Below are positions 16,601 through 24,365 of a DNA stretch of 64,000 bases, in pieces (position 1 is the stretch's first letter; the number at the start of each line of letters is the position of its first letter). The DNA is taken from contig NZ_CP021648.1 in assembly GCF_002176815.1 (NCBI RefSeq), positions 2,426,001 to 2,490,000 of the forward strand, read 5' to 3'. The notes below the pieces were generated by a model. It saw only the letters and a program-made list of their open reading frames with translations. It was not told the origin of the DNA and did not search any database. This DNA is from Acidovorax sp. T1 (GTDB taxonomy: Bacteria; Pseudomonadota; Gammaproteobacteria; Burkholderiales; Burkholderiaceae_C). A program made the position numbers and the translations under genes.

Positions 16601-17163
16601 ACCAGAGCGGCAACATGCTGGAGGTGGGCTTTCAGCTGTACAACGAGATGCTCAATGAAGCCGTCAAGGCGCTCAAGGCAGGCAAAGAACCCGACCTGCT
16701 CTCGCCCCTGTCGGTCACCACCGACATCAACCTGCACGCCCCCGCCCTGCTGCCCGACGACTACTGCGGCGACGTGCACCTGCGCCTGTCGTTCTACAAG
16801 AAGCTGGCCACGGCCAAGACGCCCGACCAGATCGACGGCCTGCTCGAAGAGATCGTGGACCGCTTTGGCAAGCTGCCGCCGCAGGCGCAGACCCTGATCG
16901 ACGTGCACCGCCTGCGCGTGCTGAGCCAGCCCTACGGCGTGGTGAAGGTGGATGCGGCGCCGGGCGTCATCACCATCACCTTCAAGCCCCAGCCGCCGAT
17001 CGACCCGATGCGCATCATCGAGCTGATCCAGAAGAACAAACACATCAAACTGGCGGGCAACGAGAAGCTGCGCATCGAGCGCGAGCTGAAAGACCCGAAA
17101 GACCGGGCGCAGATGGTGCGCGACATTTTGCGCTGCCTGGGGCAGCCGCTGGTGGCTGCATGA
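13699..17163 (+). CDS. mfd: Transcription-repair coupling factor Mfd
   Basis: 1154 residues. Mfd removes RNA polymerase stalled at lesions and recruits UvrA. An N-terminal UvrB-like module is followed by the RNAP-interacting domain (around residues 470-540, VHSQHGIGRYRGL start). The superfamily 2 translocase motor has Walker A GDVGFGKTE near residue 634, DEEH near 734 and TATPIPRTL near 755. A C-terminal TRCF domain ends at CLGQPL. The ATG at 13699 is chosen; the longer frame upstream would overlap ispD entirely. It is divergent from ispD-ispF. Confidence 0.96.
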   Translation: MELPKLSPGKRFTLPRPVGSADALLLARLAERDKAAGRTTAIVTADATDAQRLIEEMAFFAPGLRCALFPDWETLPYDTFSPHQDLISERLATLWRISQGEADVVLVPATTALYRLAPPSFLAGYTFHFQVKQKLDEAKFKAQLTLAGYSHVSQVVSPGEYAVRGGLIDLFPMGSLVPYRVDLFDNEIDSIRTFDPDSQRSLYPVPEVRLLPGREFPMDDEARAKFRSRWREMLEGDPTKSRIYKDMGNGVATAGIEYYLPLFFDDTATVFDYLGGEATVVLHGDLEPAFQRFWQDTKDRFRLIQGDPERPALPPESLFLSIDQFYTRANLHAQLSIRPALEDVADNPHFQKLGDLSVVRGADDPLARLHAHLRNTQHRVLLLAESDGRRESLLDFLRASGVNPPAFDSLAEFQGADDEKVGIATAGLTVGFSWIADGIDFVTETELFAAGPTTRRRKKQEQVSDVEALIKDLSELNVGDPVVHSQHGIGRYRGLVNMDVGNKNPDGSPAMQEFLHLEYAEKAVLYVPVSQLQLISRYTGVSADEAPLHKLGSGQWEKAKRKAAEQVRDSAAELLNIYARRAAREGHAFRYSPQDYETFANDFGFEETADQNAAIHAVIQDMISPRPMDRLVCGDVGFGKTEVALRAAFVAVTGGKQVAFLAPTTLLAEQHYQTLVDRFSKWPVKVAEVSRFRSGKEITAAIKGIGDGTVDIVVGTHKLLSESTKFHNLGLLIIDEEHRFGVRHKEQMKALRAEVDVLTLTATPIPRTLGMALEGLRDLSVIATAPQRRLAIKTFVRNEGTGVIREAVLRELKRGGQCYFLHNEVETIENRRQKLEEILPEARIAVAHGQMPERDLERVMRDFVAQRYNILLCSTIIETGIDVPTANTIIMSRADKFGLAQLHQLRGRVGRSHHQAYAYLMVPDTEGLTKQAQQRLDAIQAMEELGSGFYLAMHDLEIRGAGEVLGENQSGNMLEVGFQLYNEMLNEAVKALKAGKEPDLLSPLSVTTDINLHAPALLPDDYCGDVHLRLSFYKKLATAKTPDQIDGLLEEIVDRFGKLPPQAQTLIDVHRLRVLSQPYGVVKVDAAPGVITITFKPQPPIDPMRIIELIQKNKHIKLAGNEKLRIERELKDPKDRAQMVRDILRCLGQPLVAA

Positions 17164-17165
17164 TG

Positions 17166-17232
17166 GAAATTTTGAATGAAATTGGGCTCTAGCGCTTATC
17201 TATCAAGCACCAGCAGCTATCAATAGAATAGT
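17166..17232 (-). repeat. Dispersed repeat, copy 3
   Basis: Between mfd and the CbiM-like gene. On the minus strand: GATAGCTGCTGGTGCTTGAT, then AGATAAGCGCTAGAGCCC and the tail ATTTCATTCAAAATTTC. It fills nearly the whole 79-base spacer, leaving little room for a separate promoter for the next gene. Confidence 0.8.
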
Positions 17233-17242
17233 AAGCAGAACC

Positions 17243-17902
17243 ATGTGGCTGGAAACCGCTCTGGTCCTCATCGCGCTGGTTGCGGCCATGGCAGCGCAGC
17301 CTTGGCGCATGCTGGCAAACGGCAAGCCACTCGCGCACGAGACGCATGGCGCGCCGTCCGCACTGTGGACGCCCCTGCTCGCCACCCTGGTGTTCCTGCC
17401 CTGGCTGTGGGCCCTGCCCACGCTGCATGCCATGCCGCTGCAACTGCAATGGTCGGGCGCCTGCCTGGTGGTGCTGATGCTGGGCTGGCCCCTGGCCATG
17501 CCGGTGCTGCTGGTGGTGGGCGTGATCGCCAGCCTGCTATCACCCGCCATGGGGTGGCCCGAGGCTCTGGGAGCCATCGCCTGGCAAGGCGTGGTGCCCG
17601 CCACCCTGGCGCTGATCCTGGGGGCGCTGGTGCGGCGCTTCGTCGGAACCCACCTCTTCGTCTATGTGCTGGGCCGCGCCTTTTTGGGCACGGTGCTGTG
17701 TCTCTTTGCCTCGGGCGCGCTCTCGCAATGGAGCGGCCACCAATTGCCCGGGGTGGGCGATGAACTCTCGCTGGTGGCCCGCTGGCTCATGGCCTGGGGT
17801 GATGCGTTTGTCACGGGAATGCTCACGGCCATCTTTGTGGCCTTCAAGCCGCAATGGCTGGCCACCTGGTCCGACCCGCTCTACCTTGGGCCTCCGAAGT
17901 AA
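17243..17902 (+). CDS. CbiM-like ECF transporter permease (predicted)
   Basis: 219-residue polytopic membrane protein with six or seven hydrophobic segments. The C-terminal third (HLFVYVLGRAFLGT, then MAWGDAFVTGMLTAIFVAF) resembles the energy-coupling-factor permease group related to cobalt/nickel CbiM. The N-terminal half is more divergent, and the Met-His start typical of CbiM is absent. Metal transport is therefore inferred, and the partner ATPase is not beside it. It lies 79 bases after mfd, with a repeat copy filling the gap. Confidence 0.6.
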   Translation: MWLETALVLIALVAAMAAQPWRMLANGKPLAHETHGAPSALWTPLLATLVFLPWLWALPTLHAMPLQLQWSGACLVVLMLGWPLAMPVLLVVGVIASLLSPAMGWPEALGAIAWQGVVPATLALILGALVRRFVGTHLFVYVLGRAFLGTVLCLFASGALSQWSGHQLPGVGDELSLVARWLMAWGDAFVTGMLTAIFVAFKPQWLATWSDPLYLGPPK

Positions 17903-18083
17903 ACAACGCCGCCCACGCCACCACCCATTGATACACATCCACCTGATCGGCCTGCATTGGCGCCCGCCCGCCATGCCCCCACTGACCTTTGGCGGCCGCC
18001 CCTCGGAGTACGGGAACAGCGTGGGCCCCTGGTCGGCGGGCTAACATGGCGGCCTTCGCATCCATGACACAGCCCCGTTTTTC

Positions 18084-18800
18084 ATGACCCACGCCACCGA
18101 ATTCGCCCCCGGCCTTGTTGTTCAAGACCTCTGCGCCCCGCTGTCCCTTTCGAGCTACAAGCTCATCGCCTTCGACATGGACTCCACCCTCATCAACATC
18201 GAGTGCGTGGACGAAATCGCCGATGCCGCCGGCCGCAAGGCCGAAGTAGCGGCCATCACCGAGGCCGCCATGCAGGGCCTGATCACCGACTACAAGGAAA
18301 GCCTGCGCCAGCGCGTGGCCCTGCTCAAGGGGGTGACCGTAGGCCACATGGAGCAGGTGTTCTCGGAACGCCTGCGCTTTAACCCCGGCGCCAAGGAACT
18401 GATCACCGCCGCCAAGGCTGCAGGCCTGACCACATTGCTGGTGTCGGGCGGCTTTACCTTTTTCGCCGACCGCGTGCGGGCGGGCCTGGGCATCGACTTT
18501 GCCCGATCCAACATGCTCGAAGTGGAAAACGGCCTGCTCACGGGCCGCATGGTGGACCAGTCGTGGGGCGACATCTGTGACGGGGCCGAAAAGCGCCGCA
18601 CCCTGCTGGAGGTGGCCTCGCTCATGGGCATCTCGCCCGCGCAAACGATTGCCGTGGGCGACGGCGCCAATGATCTGCCCATGATGGGCGCCGCGGGCCT
18701 GTCGGTGGCCTACCACGCCAAGCCCGCCGTGCGCGCGCAGGCCAGGATTGCCATCAACCAGGGCGGACTGGACCGCGTTCTGGAAGTGGTACGCCCCTGA
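18084..18800 (+). CDS. serB: Phosphoserine phosphatase
   Basis: 238-residue HAD phosphatase that releases serine from phosphoserine, the last step of serine synthesis. Nucleophile D31 and acid D33 are in FDMDSTLINIECVDE; the Ser motif is LLVSGGFTFF and the metal motif is GDGANDLPMM. The length matches the short SerB without an N-terminal ACT domain. It stands alone, with a 181-base spacer upstream in which I see nothing definite. Confidence 0.95.
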   Translation: MTHATEFAPGLVVQDLCAPLSLSSYKLIAFDMDSTLINIECVDEIADAAGRKAEVAAITEAAMQGLITDYKESLRQRVALLKGVTVGHMEQVFSERLRFNPGAKELITAAKAAGLTTLLVSGGFTFFADRVRAGLGIDFARSNMLEVENGLLTGRMVDQSWGDICDGAEKRRTLLEVASLMGISPAQTIAVGDGANDLPMMGAAGLSVAYHAKPAVRAQARIAINQGGLDRVLEVVRP

Positions 18801-18871
18801 AAGGCGCAAAGATGGACGGGGACTGGCACACCCGGCCACATCCCCTGCCAGCAGCGCGTTTCAGCCGCAAG

Positions 18872-19360
18872 CTACGCGGCCGCATCTGGCAACCCCGGCA
18901 CCATCCGCACCGCAGCCAGCCGACGCGACTGGGGCATCGCCACCACGCTGTGGGGCTCGGTGAGCAGGTCGGCCAGCGTCACCTTGTCCAGCACGGCGAT
19001 GAAGGCCTGCATGGCCTGCCCAAGCACCCCCTTGAGGTGACAGTGGCTGTTCAGCCGGCACTGGTTGTGCGCTGGGTCAAAACATTCGACCAGATTGAAA
19101 TCGGTTTCGGTGGCGCGCACCACGGCACCGATGTTGATGTCGCCCGCGGGCTTCATCAGGCGCATGCCGCCCCCGCGCCCGCGCGTGGTCTCCAGCAGCC
19201 CCTGGGCGGACAGCTCCTGGACAATCTTGGTCAGGTGGCTGCGTGAAATGCCATGGCTCTCCGCCACCTCGGTGATGGTGACGGGCTGTACACGCCCTTC
19301 GCTGGCCGCGCAATACATCAGCACGCGCAGCGTGTAGTCGGTCCATTGGGTCAGACGCAT
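18872..19360 (-). CDS. nsrR: Nitric-oxide-sensing repressor NsrR (Rrf2 family)
   Basis: 162 residues. Winged-helix DNA-binding domain (about 1-80) beginning MRLTQWTDYTLRVLMY, then three Fe-S cysteines C93, C101 and C107 (ECFDPAHNQC, RLNSHC). This spacing is diagnostic of NsrR, whose cluster is nitrosylated by NO to lift repression. The start at 19360 is chosen over an upstream in-frame codon because the family begins MRLT. It is divergent from ytfE, a classic NsrR target, so the intergenic region should contain its operator. Confidence 0.9.
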   Translation of the reverse strand: MRLTQWTDYTLRVLMYCAASEGRVQPVTITEVAESHGISRSHLTKIVQELSAQGLLETTRGRGGGMRLMKPAGDINIGAVVRATETDFNLVECFDPAHNQCRLNSHCHLKGVLGQAMQAFIAVLDKVTLADLLTEPHSVVAMPQSRRLAAVRMVPGLPDAAA

Positions 19361-19364
19361 TCGA

Positions 19365-19409
19365 TTGCCGTAGATCAATTAAAAGAGATAGTTCGCATGA
19401 ATTTTATGC
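19365..19409. promoter_or_regulatory. Candidate NsrR/FNR sites between nsrR and ytfE
   Basis: GCAT (19395-19398) and ATGC (19406-19409) form an AT-centred dyad of the general kind bound by NsrR. TTGCC-GTAG-ATCAA (19365-19378) matches 8 of the 10 defined positions of an FNR box. Both are suggestive and neither is strong. Confidence 0.4.
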
Positions 19410-19451
19410 CATAAAATATTCACACCAAATGAACCTTTAAAGGACCACACC

Positions 19452-20189
19452 ATGAACGCCCGTCTGGAAACCACCGCGCCCGCCACAGTTGCCCTGAGTG
19501 CCGATCAGCAAATCGGCCAGATTGCGGTGCAGCTGCCCGGCGCCACCGCCGTCTTTCGCCGCCTCAAGCTGGATTTTTGCTGTGGCGGCCAGGTGCCCCT
19601 GGCAACGGCCGCTGCCGATAAAGGACTGGACGTGAACGCCGTGCTGTCCGAGCTGGCCGCCCTGCAACGCCCCAGCGCCGTTCCCGAAATGCGTGAACCG
19701 GGCGCACTGGTGGACCACATCCTCACGCGCTACCATGACGTACACCGCGTGCAGTTGCCCGAGCTGATTCGCATGGCCCGCCGGGTGGAAGCCGTGCACC
19801 GCGACAACGCCGATGTGCCCGCCGGGCTGGCCGATCTGCTGGAAGAAATAGAGCAAGAGCTGCTCTCGCACATGCAAAAGGAAGAAGCCATTCTGTTTCC
19901 CATGCTCAAGTCGGGCGGCAACCCGTTCGTGGGCCAGCCCATCGGCATGATGCGGGCCGAGCATGTGGACCATGGCACGGCCCTCGACCAGTTGAACGCA
20001 CTGACCCATGACGCCACGCCCCCCGCAGGCGCGTGCAACACCTGGCGCGCCCTGTACGCGGGCATTGCGCAATTTGGCGATGACCTGATCAACCACATCC
20101 ACCTGGAAAACAACGTGCTGTTTCCCCAGTTCGAGGCAGCACCGGCTGCCGCTGGTGGCTGTGGTTCAACCGGCTGTGCATGCAGTTGA
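19452..20189 (+). CDS. ytfE: Iron-sulfur cluster repair di-iron protein YtfE/RIC
   Basis: 245 residues. The N-terminal ScdA-type segment contains the conserved FCCGG (C43, C44). The hemerythrin-like helical bundle (about 80-235) has repeated H/E ligands, including the HxxxH-type DHILTRYHDVH, HMQKEE, EHVDH and NHIHLENNVLFP. It restores Fe-S clusters damaged by NO or peroxide. The last ten residues carry three extra cysteines (GGCGSTGCACS), possibly an additional metal site. AAAGGA (19437-19442) precedes the start. Regulation by the divergent nsrR is likely. Confidence 0.93.
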   Translation: MNARLETTAPATVALSADQQIGQIAVQLPGATAVFRRLKLDFCCGGQVPLATAAADKGLDVNAVLSELAALQRPSAVPEMREPGALVDHILTRYHDVHRVQLPELIRMARRVEAVHRDNADVPAGLADLLEEIEQELLSHMQKEEAILFPMLKSGGNPFVGQPIGMMRAEHVDHGTALDQLNALTHDATPPAGACNTWRALYAGIAQFGDDLINHIHLENNVLFPQFEAAPAAAGGCGSTGCACS

Positions 20190-20275
20190 GTCCCTCTGCG
20201 CCGCGCCAGACGCCCAGCATGGAGAGCCTCACAGCCCTTGTGCACGGGCGTCATCAGCCGACCACTTAACTCCTG

Positions 20276-20330
20276 TTTTCATAGCACAAGGCGCTTACTC
20301 CTATTGCGCTGCGGGCAAATTTTGCAAACA
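20276..20330 (+). repeat. Dispersed repeat, copy 4 (degenerate)
   Basis: ATAGCACAAGGCGCTTACTC followed by CTATTGCGCTGCGGGC and AAATTTTGCAAA. The order of boxes matches the family, but several bases differ in both arms, so this is an older copy. It lies in the 200-base spacer between the convergent ytfE and DUF1566 genes. Confidence 0.6.
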
Positions 20331-20389
20331 TTCCAAAATGCGCCCCTGACCAGCGCTGCCCAGGCCCGTCCTGCCACCGCAAACCACCG

Positions 20390-21019
20390 TCACCGTGCAC
20401 CTTCGGCAGGCGCCGGGACTGGTTCGTGGGGCCGCACCAGCCGCACCAGCAGCCGGGAGCCCTTGCCCACGTCTGCGCGGCTTTCCCCGGTTGCCATGTT
20501 CACCGCCCAGCCCTGACGAAAAGCCATGCCGCCAGCGCCCCCTGCGGCGCGGCTCTCCATGACGTTGCCATAGTTGTACGGATTGCCCGAGCCCGCCTGC
20601 ACATTGGCGGTGCCCGACCAGTGCCAGTCGGGCGGGGTGGCCGGGAAAAGCACCGGGTTGGGCCCTGGCGGGCGGGCGGTCTTGTCCACCAGCCGCTTGA
20701 GCTCGTTGACGCGCGGCAGCCGCCAGCGCACGCCGTCGGCCTTCCAGCGGGCATGGGCCAAGGCTGCGGCCTGCGCATAGTCCAGCCGCTGCGGGGTGCC
20801 AGTGCAGGTCTTGCCGGTCCATTGCATCCCCTCCACGCAGCGCGGCCAGACCAGCCGGGCCCGCAGATCGATGACAGAGGCGCCATCCCCCGAGGGCACC
20901 AGCGTGGGCGCAGCGGCCGGATCTGCCGCTTGGGCGCAGGCGGCAACCACCAGTCCACCCACAACGACAAACCAGGAGTGGCGGGCGAGAAAATACTGTT
21001 TCACGGTGCGTGGATCCAT
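20390..21019 (-). CDS. Exported DUF1566 (Lcl) domain protein
   Basis: 209 residues from the chosen start (MDPRTVKQYF). A hydrophobic signal segment at about residues 12-32 (WFVVVGGLVVAACAQAA) looks like a Sec signal peptide, possibly lipoprotein-like since a cysteine follows AA. The rest shows the DUF1566/Lcl pattern: RLVWPRCVEGMQW, then WRLPRVNELKRLVD and WSGTANVQAG, a surface C-type lectin-like fold seen in exported bacterial proteins. Function unknown. The first possible start (21076) would add 19 residues ahead of the signal and is unlikely. Confidence 0.7.
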   Translation of the reverse strand: MDPRTVKQYFLARHSWFVVVGGLVVAACAQAADPAAAPTLVPSGDGASVIDLRARLVWPRCVEGMQWTGKTCTGTPQRLDYAQAAALAHARWKADGVRWRLPRVNELKRLVDKTARPPGPNPVLFPATPPDWHWSGTANVQAGSGNPYNYGNVMESRAAGGAGGMAFRQGWAVNMATGESRADVGKGSRLLVRLVRPHEPVPAPAEGAR

Positions 21020-21119
21020 GGCAAGGGTAATGGTAGCGGGCCGTATGGCGCCGCTCCCGCAGGAGCAAATCATCAAAAAACGGGCCTTCTAGTATCTTCG
21101 ACCACCGCGCCCTCCGCGC

Positions 21120-21160
21120 CACTGGTCACTGGTCACTGGTGACTGGCCGGTGGCCGGTGG
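21120..21160. repeat. Short degenerate tandem repeat
   Basis: About five copies of a 7-8 base unit of the ACTGGTC / CCGGTGG type follow each other directly (CACTGGTCACTGGTCACTGG, then GACTGGCCGGTGGCCGGTGG). The array lies between the DUF1566 and argO genes. It could vary in copy number by slippage; no role is apparent. Confidence 0.6.
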
Positions 21161-21211
21161 CGCAAGACGCACGTTGCGATGCGCCGCTGCGGCCGGCTTT
21201 GGCGGCCCCTT

Positions 21212-21847
21212 TCAGTCGGCAACCCCTTGCCACACCCACCACGCCAGCGCCAGCATCATGCAGCCGGTCAGCGCGTCCAGTGCCCGCCAGGCGCGGGGGT
21301 TGGCAAACAGCCCCTGCAACCGCCGCCCGGCCAGTGCCAGGGCAGCGAACCACACCAGACTGGCCGAGGCAGCCCCCATCACAAAGATCCACTTGAGCCC
21401 GCCATCCTGGCGCGCACCGATCGATCCCACCAGCACCACGGTGTCCAGATAGACATGGGGGTTGAGCAGCGTGATCACCGCCAGGGTGCCAAGCACGCTG
21501 AGCAGGCCACGCGGCGCCACGCCGTGGGCCGTGCCGAGACTGGCGTCGGGCGCAGTCAGCACGCGCCACCAGGCGAACAGGCCATAGGCCAGCAAAAAGG
21601 CCGCGCCGCCCACGCTCAGGTAATAAGCCAGCGCAGGCGAGCGCCCCAGTAACTGCGCCATGCCGGCCACGCCCACGCCAATCAGCAGCGCATCGCTGGC
21701 CACGCACCAGGCCACGCAGGCGCGCACATGCTGGCCGCTCACGGCCTGGCGCAGCACATACAGGTTCTGGGCACCGATCGACACGATGAGCGACAGGCAG
21801 ACGGTGAAACCGGCGAGCCAGGAAGAAGAAACATTGGCAGTCCACAT
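21212..21847 (-). CDS. argO: LysE/ArgO-type basic amino-acid exporter
   Basis: 211-residue membrane protein with five or six hydrophobic segments and the LysE-family features LSLIVSIGAQNLYVLRQA near the N-terminus and ITLLNPHVYLDTVVLVGS in the middle (aromatic-NPH-DT). The family exports lysine or arginine. It is divergent from an ArgP-type LysR gene 70 bases away, the usual lysE-lysG/argO-argP arrangement, which supports the call. Confidence 0.85.
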   Translation of the reverse strand: MWTANVSSSWLAGFTVCLSLIVSIGAQNLYVLRQAVSGQHVRACVAWCVASDALLIGVGVAGMAQLLGRSPALAYYLSVGGAAFLLAYGLFAWWRVLTAPDASLGTAHGVAPRGLLSVLGTLAVITLLNPHVYLDTVVLVGSIGARQDGGLKWIFVMGAASASLVWFAALALAGRRLQGLFANPRAWRALDALTGCMMLALAWWVWQGVAD

Positions 21848-21917
21848 GCCACCGATTCTTGGCAGTGCGCGCCATTAAGTAAAATTAATTCACCTGAATC
21901 AAAGTTAGCAACTCTTC

Positions 21918-22829
21918 ATGCTCGACTACACCGGACTCCAGGCCCTTGCCGCCGTGGTGCGCGAAGGCAGCTTCGAACGCGCCGCGCGCCGGCTGCACGT
22001 CACGCCTTCGGCGGTGTCGCAGCGCATCAAGCAGCTGGAAGAACGCACGGGCCAGGTGCTGGTGCTGCGCGGCACGCCCTGCACCGGCACCGAAGCCGGG
22101 CGGCGGCTGTGCCTGCATGTGGAGCAGGTGGCGCTGCTCGAAAACGAACTGCGCCGCACCAACCCGACCCTGATGCCCGACGGCCAGGCCGCGCCCCCCA
22201 CGCTGAAGCTGGCGGTGAATGCCGATTCGCTTTCCACCTGGTTCATGGATGCCATGGCCGCCTTCACGGCCGGCGGCAACGAGCTGCTGGACATCCGCAT
22301 CGATGACCAGGACCACACGGCCCAGCGACTGAAGGAAGGCGATGTGCTGGCCGCCGTGACGGCCAGCGCGGGCACCATCGCGGGCTGCAACACCTGGCCC
22401 CTGGGATCGGTGCGCTACGTGGCGGCGTCCAGCCCGGCGTTTGTGGCGCAGCATTTTGCGGGCGGGGTCAGCGCCGAGGCCATCGCCCGTGCACCCATGA
22501 TCACCTTCGACCGCAAGGACCGCCTGCAGGAGCAGTGGCTGCAGCAACGGGGCCTGGCCTCGCGTCGCAACCCGCCCAAGCATTTTTTGCCGTCCAACGA
22601 CGGCTTCGTGCGAGGTTGCGAAGCGGGCATGGGCTGGGGCATGCACCCGATGTCGCTGATCCAGCGCCAGCTCGACGCCGGCACTCTGGTGGAGTTGCTG
22701 CCCGGCACCGGCATGGACATGCCGCTGTATTGGGTGCACGCCCGCTCTGCCCAGGCGGGCCTGGAGCGGCTGACCCACTGCGTGATGGCGGCCGCGCGCC
22801 ATTGGCTGGCGCCTGCCGAGAGGGCATAA
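21918..22829 (+). CDS. argP: LysR regulator ArgP/LysG, controls the exporter
   Basis: 303 residues. N-terminal HTH (residues 1-60, LDYTGLQALAAVVREGSFERAARRLHVTPSAVSQRI) and a C-terminal ligand-binding domain (about 90-290). The ITFDRKDRLQEQW and LPSNDGFVRGCEAGMGWGMHP segments are characteristic of ArgP/IciA, which senses arginine or lysine and switches on the exporter. It is divergent from argO with 70 bases between starts, where the operator must lie. Confidence 0.9.
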   Translation: MLDYTGLQALAAVVREGSFERAARRLHVTPSAVSQRIKQLEERTGQVLVLRGTPCTGTEAGRRLCLHVEQVALLENELRRTNPTLMPDGQAAPPTLKLAVNADSLSTWFMDAMAAFTAGGNELLDIRIDDQDHTAQRLKEGDVLAAVTASAGTIAGCNTWPLGSVRYVAASSPAFVAQHFAGGVSAEAIARAPMITFDRKDRLQEQWLQQRGLASRRNPPKHFLPSNDGFVRGCEAGMGWGMHPMSLIQRQLDAGTLVELLPGTGMDMPLYWVHARSAQAGLERLTHCVMAAARHWLAPAERA

Positions 22830-22845
22830 CCCACCAAACACATCA

Positions 22846-22903
22846 AAATAGATAGCTGCTAGCGCTGATGGATATTGGGCTAGATCCTTATTTCATTCAA
22901 AAC
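22846..22903 (+). repeat. Dispersed repeat, copy 5
   Basis: GATAGCTGCTAGCGCTGATG, then GATATTGGGCTAGATCC and the tail TTATTTCATTCAAAACC. The right arm has lost the ATAAGCGCT core, so this copy no longer forms a full hairpin. It lies between the convergent argP and DUF3820 genes; the rest of the 130-base spacer holds nothing I recognise. Confidence 0.75.
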
Positions 22904-22959
22904 CATGTTATCAAGGCCCTTCAACATAGGTTTGCAGCCGCACCGGCGCAGAACGGGCC

Positions 22960-23205
22960 TCAGCCGTCTTGCGCGCGCTGCTGCAAGCCAGCTGAGGCGC
23001 GCAACGGTTCGAGCAGCGGCGACAGGCCGTTGTGGTCAATCTCGTGCATGAGCGCCAGCAAGCGCCCCAGGTCGCTGCGCGGAAAGCCCTCGCGGGCGAA
23101 CCAATGAAGGTAGTTGCCGGGCAAGTCAGCCAGCAGGCGGCCCTTGTATTTGCCATAGGGCATGGTCACGGTGACCAGGCGCTGCAGTTGGGTGGGGTCC
23201 ATCAT
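22960..23205 (-). CDS. DUF3820-type small protein
   Basis: 81 residues, starting at an ATG that overlaps the yciH stop; a second ATG follows immediately. The core VTMPYGKYKGRLLADLPGNY with the LHWFAREGFP motif is typical of the DUF3820 family, seen as short proteins or fused to nucleases. No catalytic role is known to me. Cotranslation with yciH suggests a common transcript. Confidence 0.75.
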   Translation of the reverse strand: MMDPTQLQRLVTVTMPYGKYKGRLLADLPGNYLHWFAREGFPRSDLGRLLALMHEIDHNGLSPLLEPLRASAGLQQRAQDG

Positions 23206-23573
23206 CAACCGCCCGCGCGCTTGACCGGGTGGCCGCGCTTTTTCAGCGCCTCCATCACGCGTTCCACATGGTCGCCCTGCACCTCGATCACGCCGTCCTT
23301 GACGGTGCCGCCGCTGCCGCACGCGGCCTTGAGCTCTTTGCCCAGCGCTGCCAGCGCATCGGCATCGAGCGCCACGCCCTTGACCAGCGTGACCGCCTTG
23401 CCCCCGCGCCCCTTGGTTTCGCGCGAGACGCGCACGATGCCGTCGCCTGCAGGCACTGGCGCCGCCTTGCACACGCACTGCGCCTGCGGCTGGCGACAGT
23501 CGGGGCACATGCGGCCATGGTCGGTGGAATAGACCAGGCCGCCCAGGCCTGCCAGATCACGCAAGGATTTCAT
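23205..23573 (-). CDS. yciH: SUI1-family translation factor YciH
   Basis: 122 residues. The N-terminus has a possible zinc motif (CPDC at 23-26, then CVC at 33-35). The SUI1 domain (about 45-118) shows VRVSRETKGRGGKAVTLVKG and GGTVKDGVIEVQGDHVERV. The eukaryotic homologue eIF1 guards start-codon choice; bacterial YciH has been linked to translation fidelity under stress, but its role is not settled. The gene sits between the DUF2721 and DUF3820 genes on the same strand. Confidence 0.9.
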   Translation of the reverse strand: MKSLRDLAGLGGLVYSTDHGRMCPDCRQPQAQCVCKAAPVPAGDGIVRVSRETKGRGGKAVTLVKGVALDADALAALGKELKAACGSGGTVKDGVIEVQGDHVERVMEALKKRGHPVKRAGG

Positions 23574-23583
23574 GGTGCGGGCC

Positions 23584-24093
23584 TCAAGGCTGCGGGGTGG
23601 CGGGTGTGGACGCTGGCGCTGGCGTTGTAGCAGGTGCAGGCCCCTGGGCGCGCAGCATGTGGAAATTGAGGATGCGCGTGGCCATCACCGTTTCCACAAA
23701 AAACAGCACCAGGGCCAGCAGAAACGAGAGCACGCCGCTCAAAAAACTACCCAGCGCCAAGGTGTGGCCCCGAAAGTCCGTGGTTTCGCCCAGAAACAGC
23801 AAGATGATGGTCACGCCGATCAGAAAACCGCACAGGGTGAGCAGGCCGATACAGCCATTGGCCATGCGCCCGCGGGTGCGCAGGTAACTGAGCTCCAGCA
23901 GCGCGCGCGCCAAAAATTCGGCGTCATCGCTGTGGCGGGCACTGTTTTCGAGCACGCGGGCGCGGTCGATGATGCGCGCCAGGCGCCCGGCCACCGCACC
24001 AATCATGCCCGCCACGGCGGTCAGTAGAAACACCGGGGCCACGGACAGCTGGATGCTGTGGGTGATGGTGGACGAATCAAATGCGAGGTTCAT
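23584..24093 (-). CDS. DUF2721 membrane protein
   Basis: 169 residues with three membrane segments (about 16-38, 80-103, 112-138). Between them is the charged stretch GRLARIIDRARVLENSA, which resembles the conserved RxxRIxDRxR signature of DUF2721. The tail is a low-complexity Pro/Ala/Thr run (APATTPAPAS). The start at 24093 gives MNLAFDSSTI; an open frame continues upstream without a plausible start. Function unknown. It ends 10 bases before yciH. Confidence 0.75.
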   Translation of the reverse strand: MNLAFDSSTITHSIQLSVAPVFLLTAVAGMIGAVAGRLARIIDRARVLENSARHSDDAEFLARALLELSYLRTRGRMANGCIGLLTLCGFLIGVTIILLFLGETTDFRGHTLALGSFLSGVLSFLLALVLFFVETVMATRILNFHMLRAQGPAPATTPAPASTPATPQP

Positions 24094-24365
24094 GGCATCA
24101 AAAAGACTGTGCAGCGCGGGGCGCGGACGGGCTGCGATTATCGCCACCCGCGCGGGTGGCGCACAATGCACGCCCGCAGGCTGCGTGGCGCCTGGCACTG
24201 CGCCCGCGGCGCTGCCGGCACCACCACAGCCCCGGCGGCAGGCGTTTTCATGGATGGCACGGCGTTGGCGTGTGCGCACCGGCTGCCGCGCAGTTATCTC
24301 TTTGCTGGCCCTGACCTGCTGCGCTGTGGCGCCGGGTTGCTGGCCTGAATTTTTTGTCTCACACC

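Noticed and set aside
21120..21160. Phase-variation repeat controlling argO or the DUF1566 gene
   Set aside because: The array is degenerate, lies downstream of both minus-strand neighbours' promoters and does not alter a reading frame or promoter spacing I can identify.
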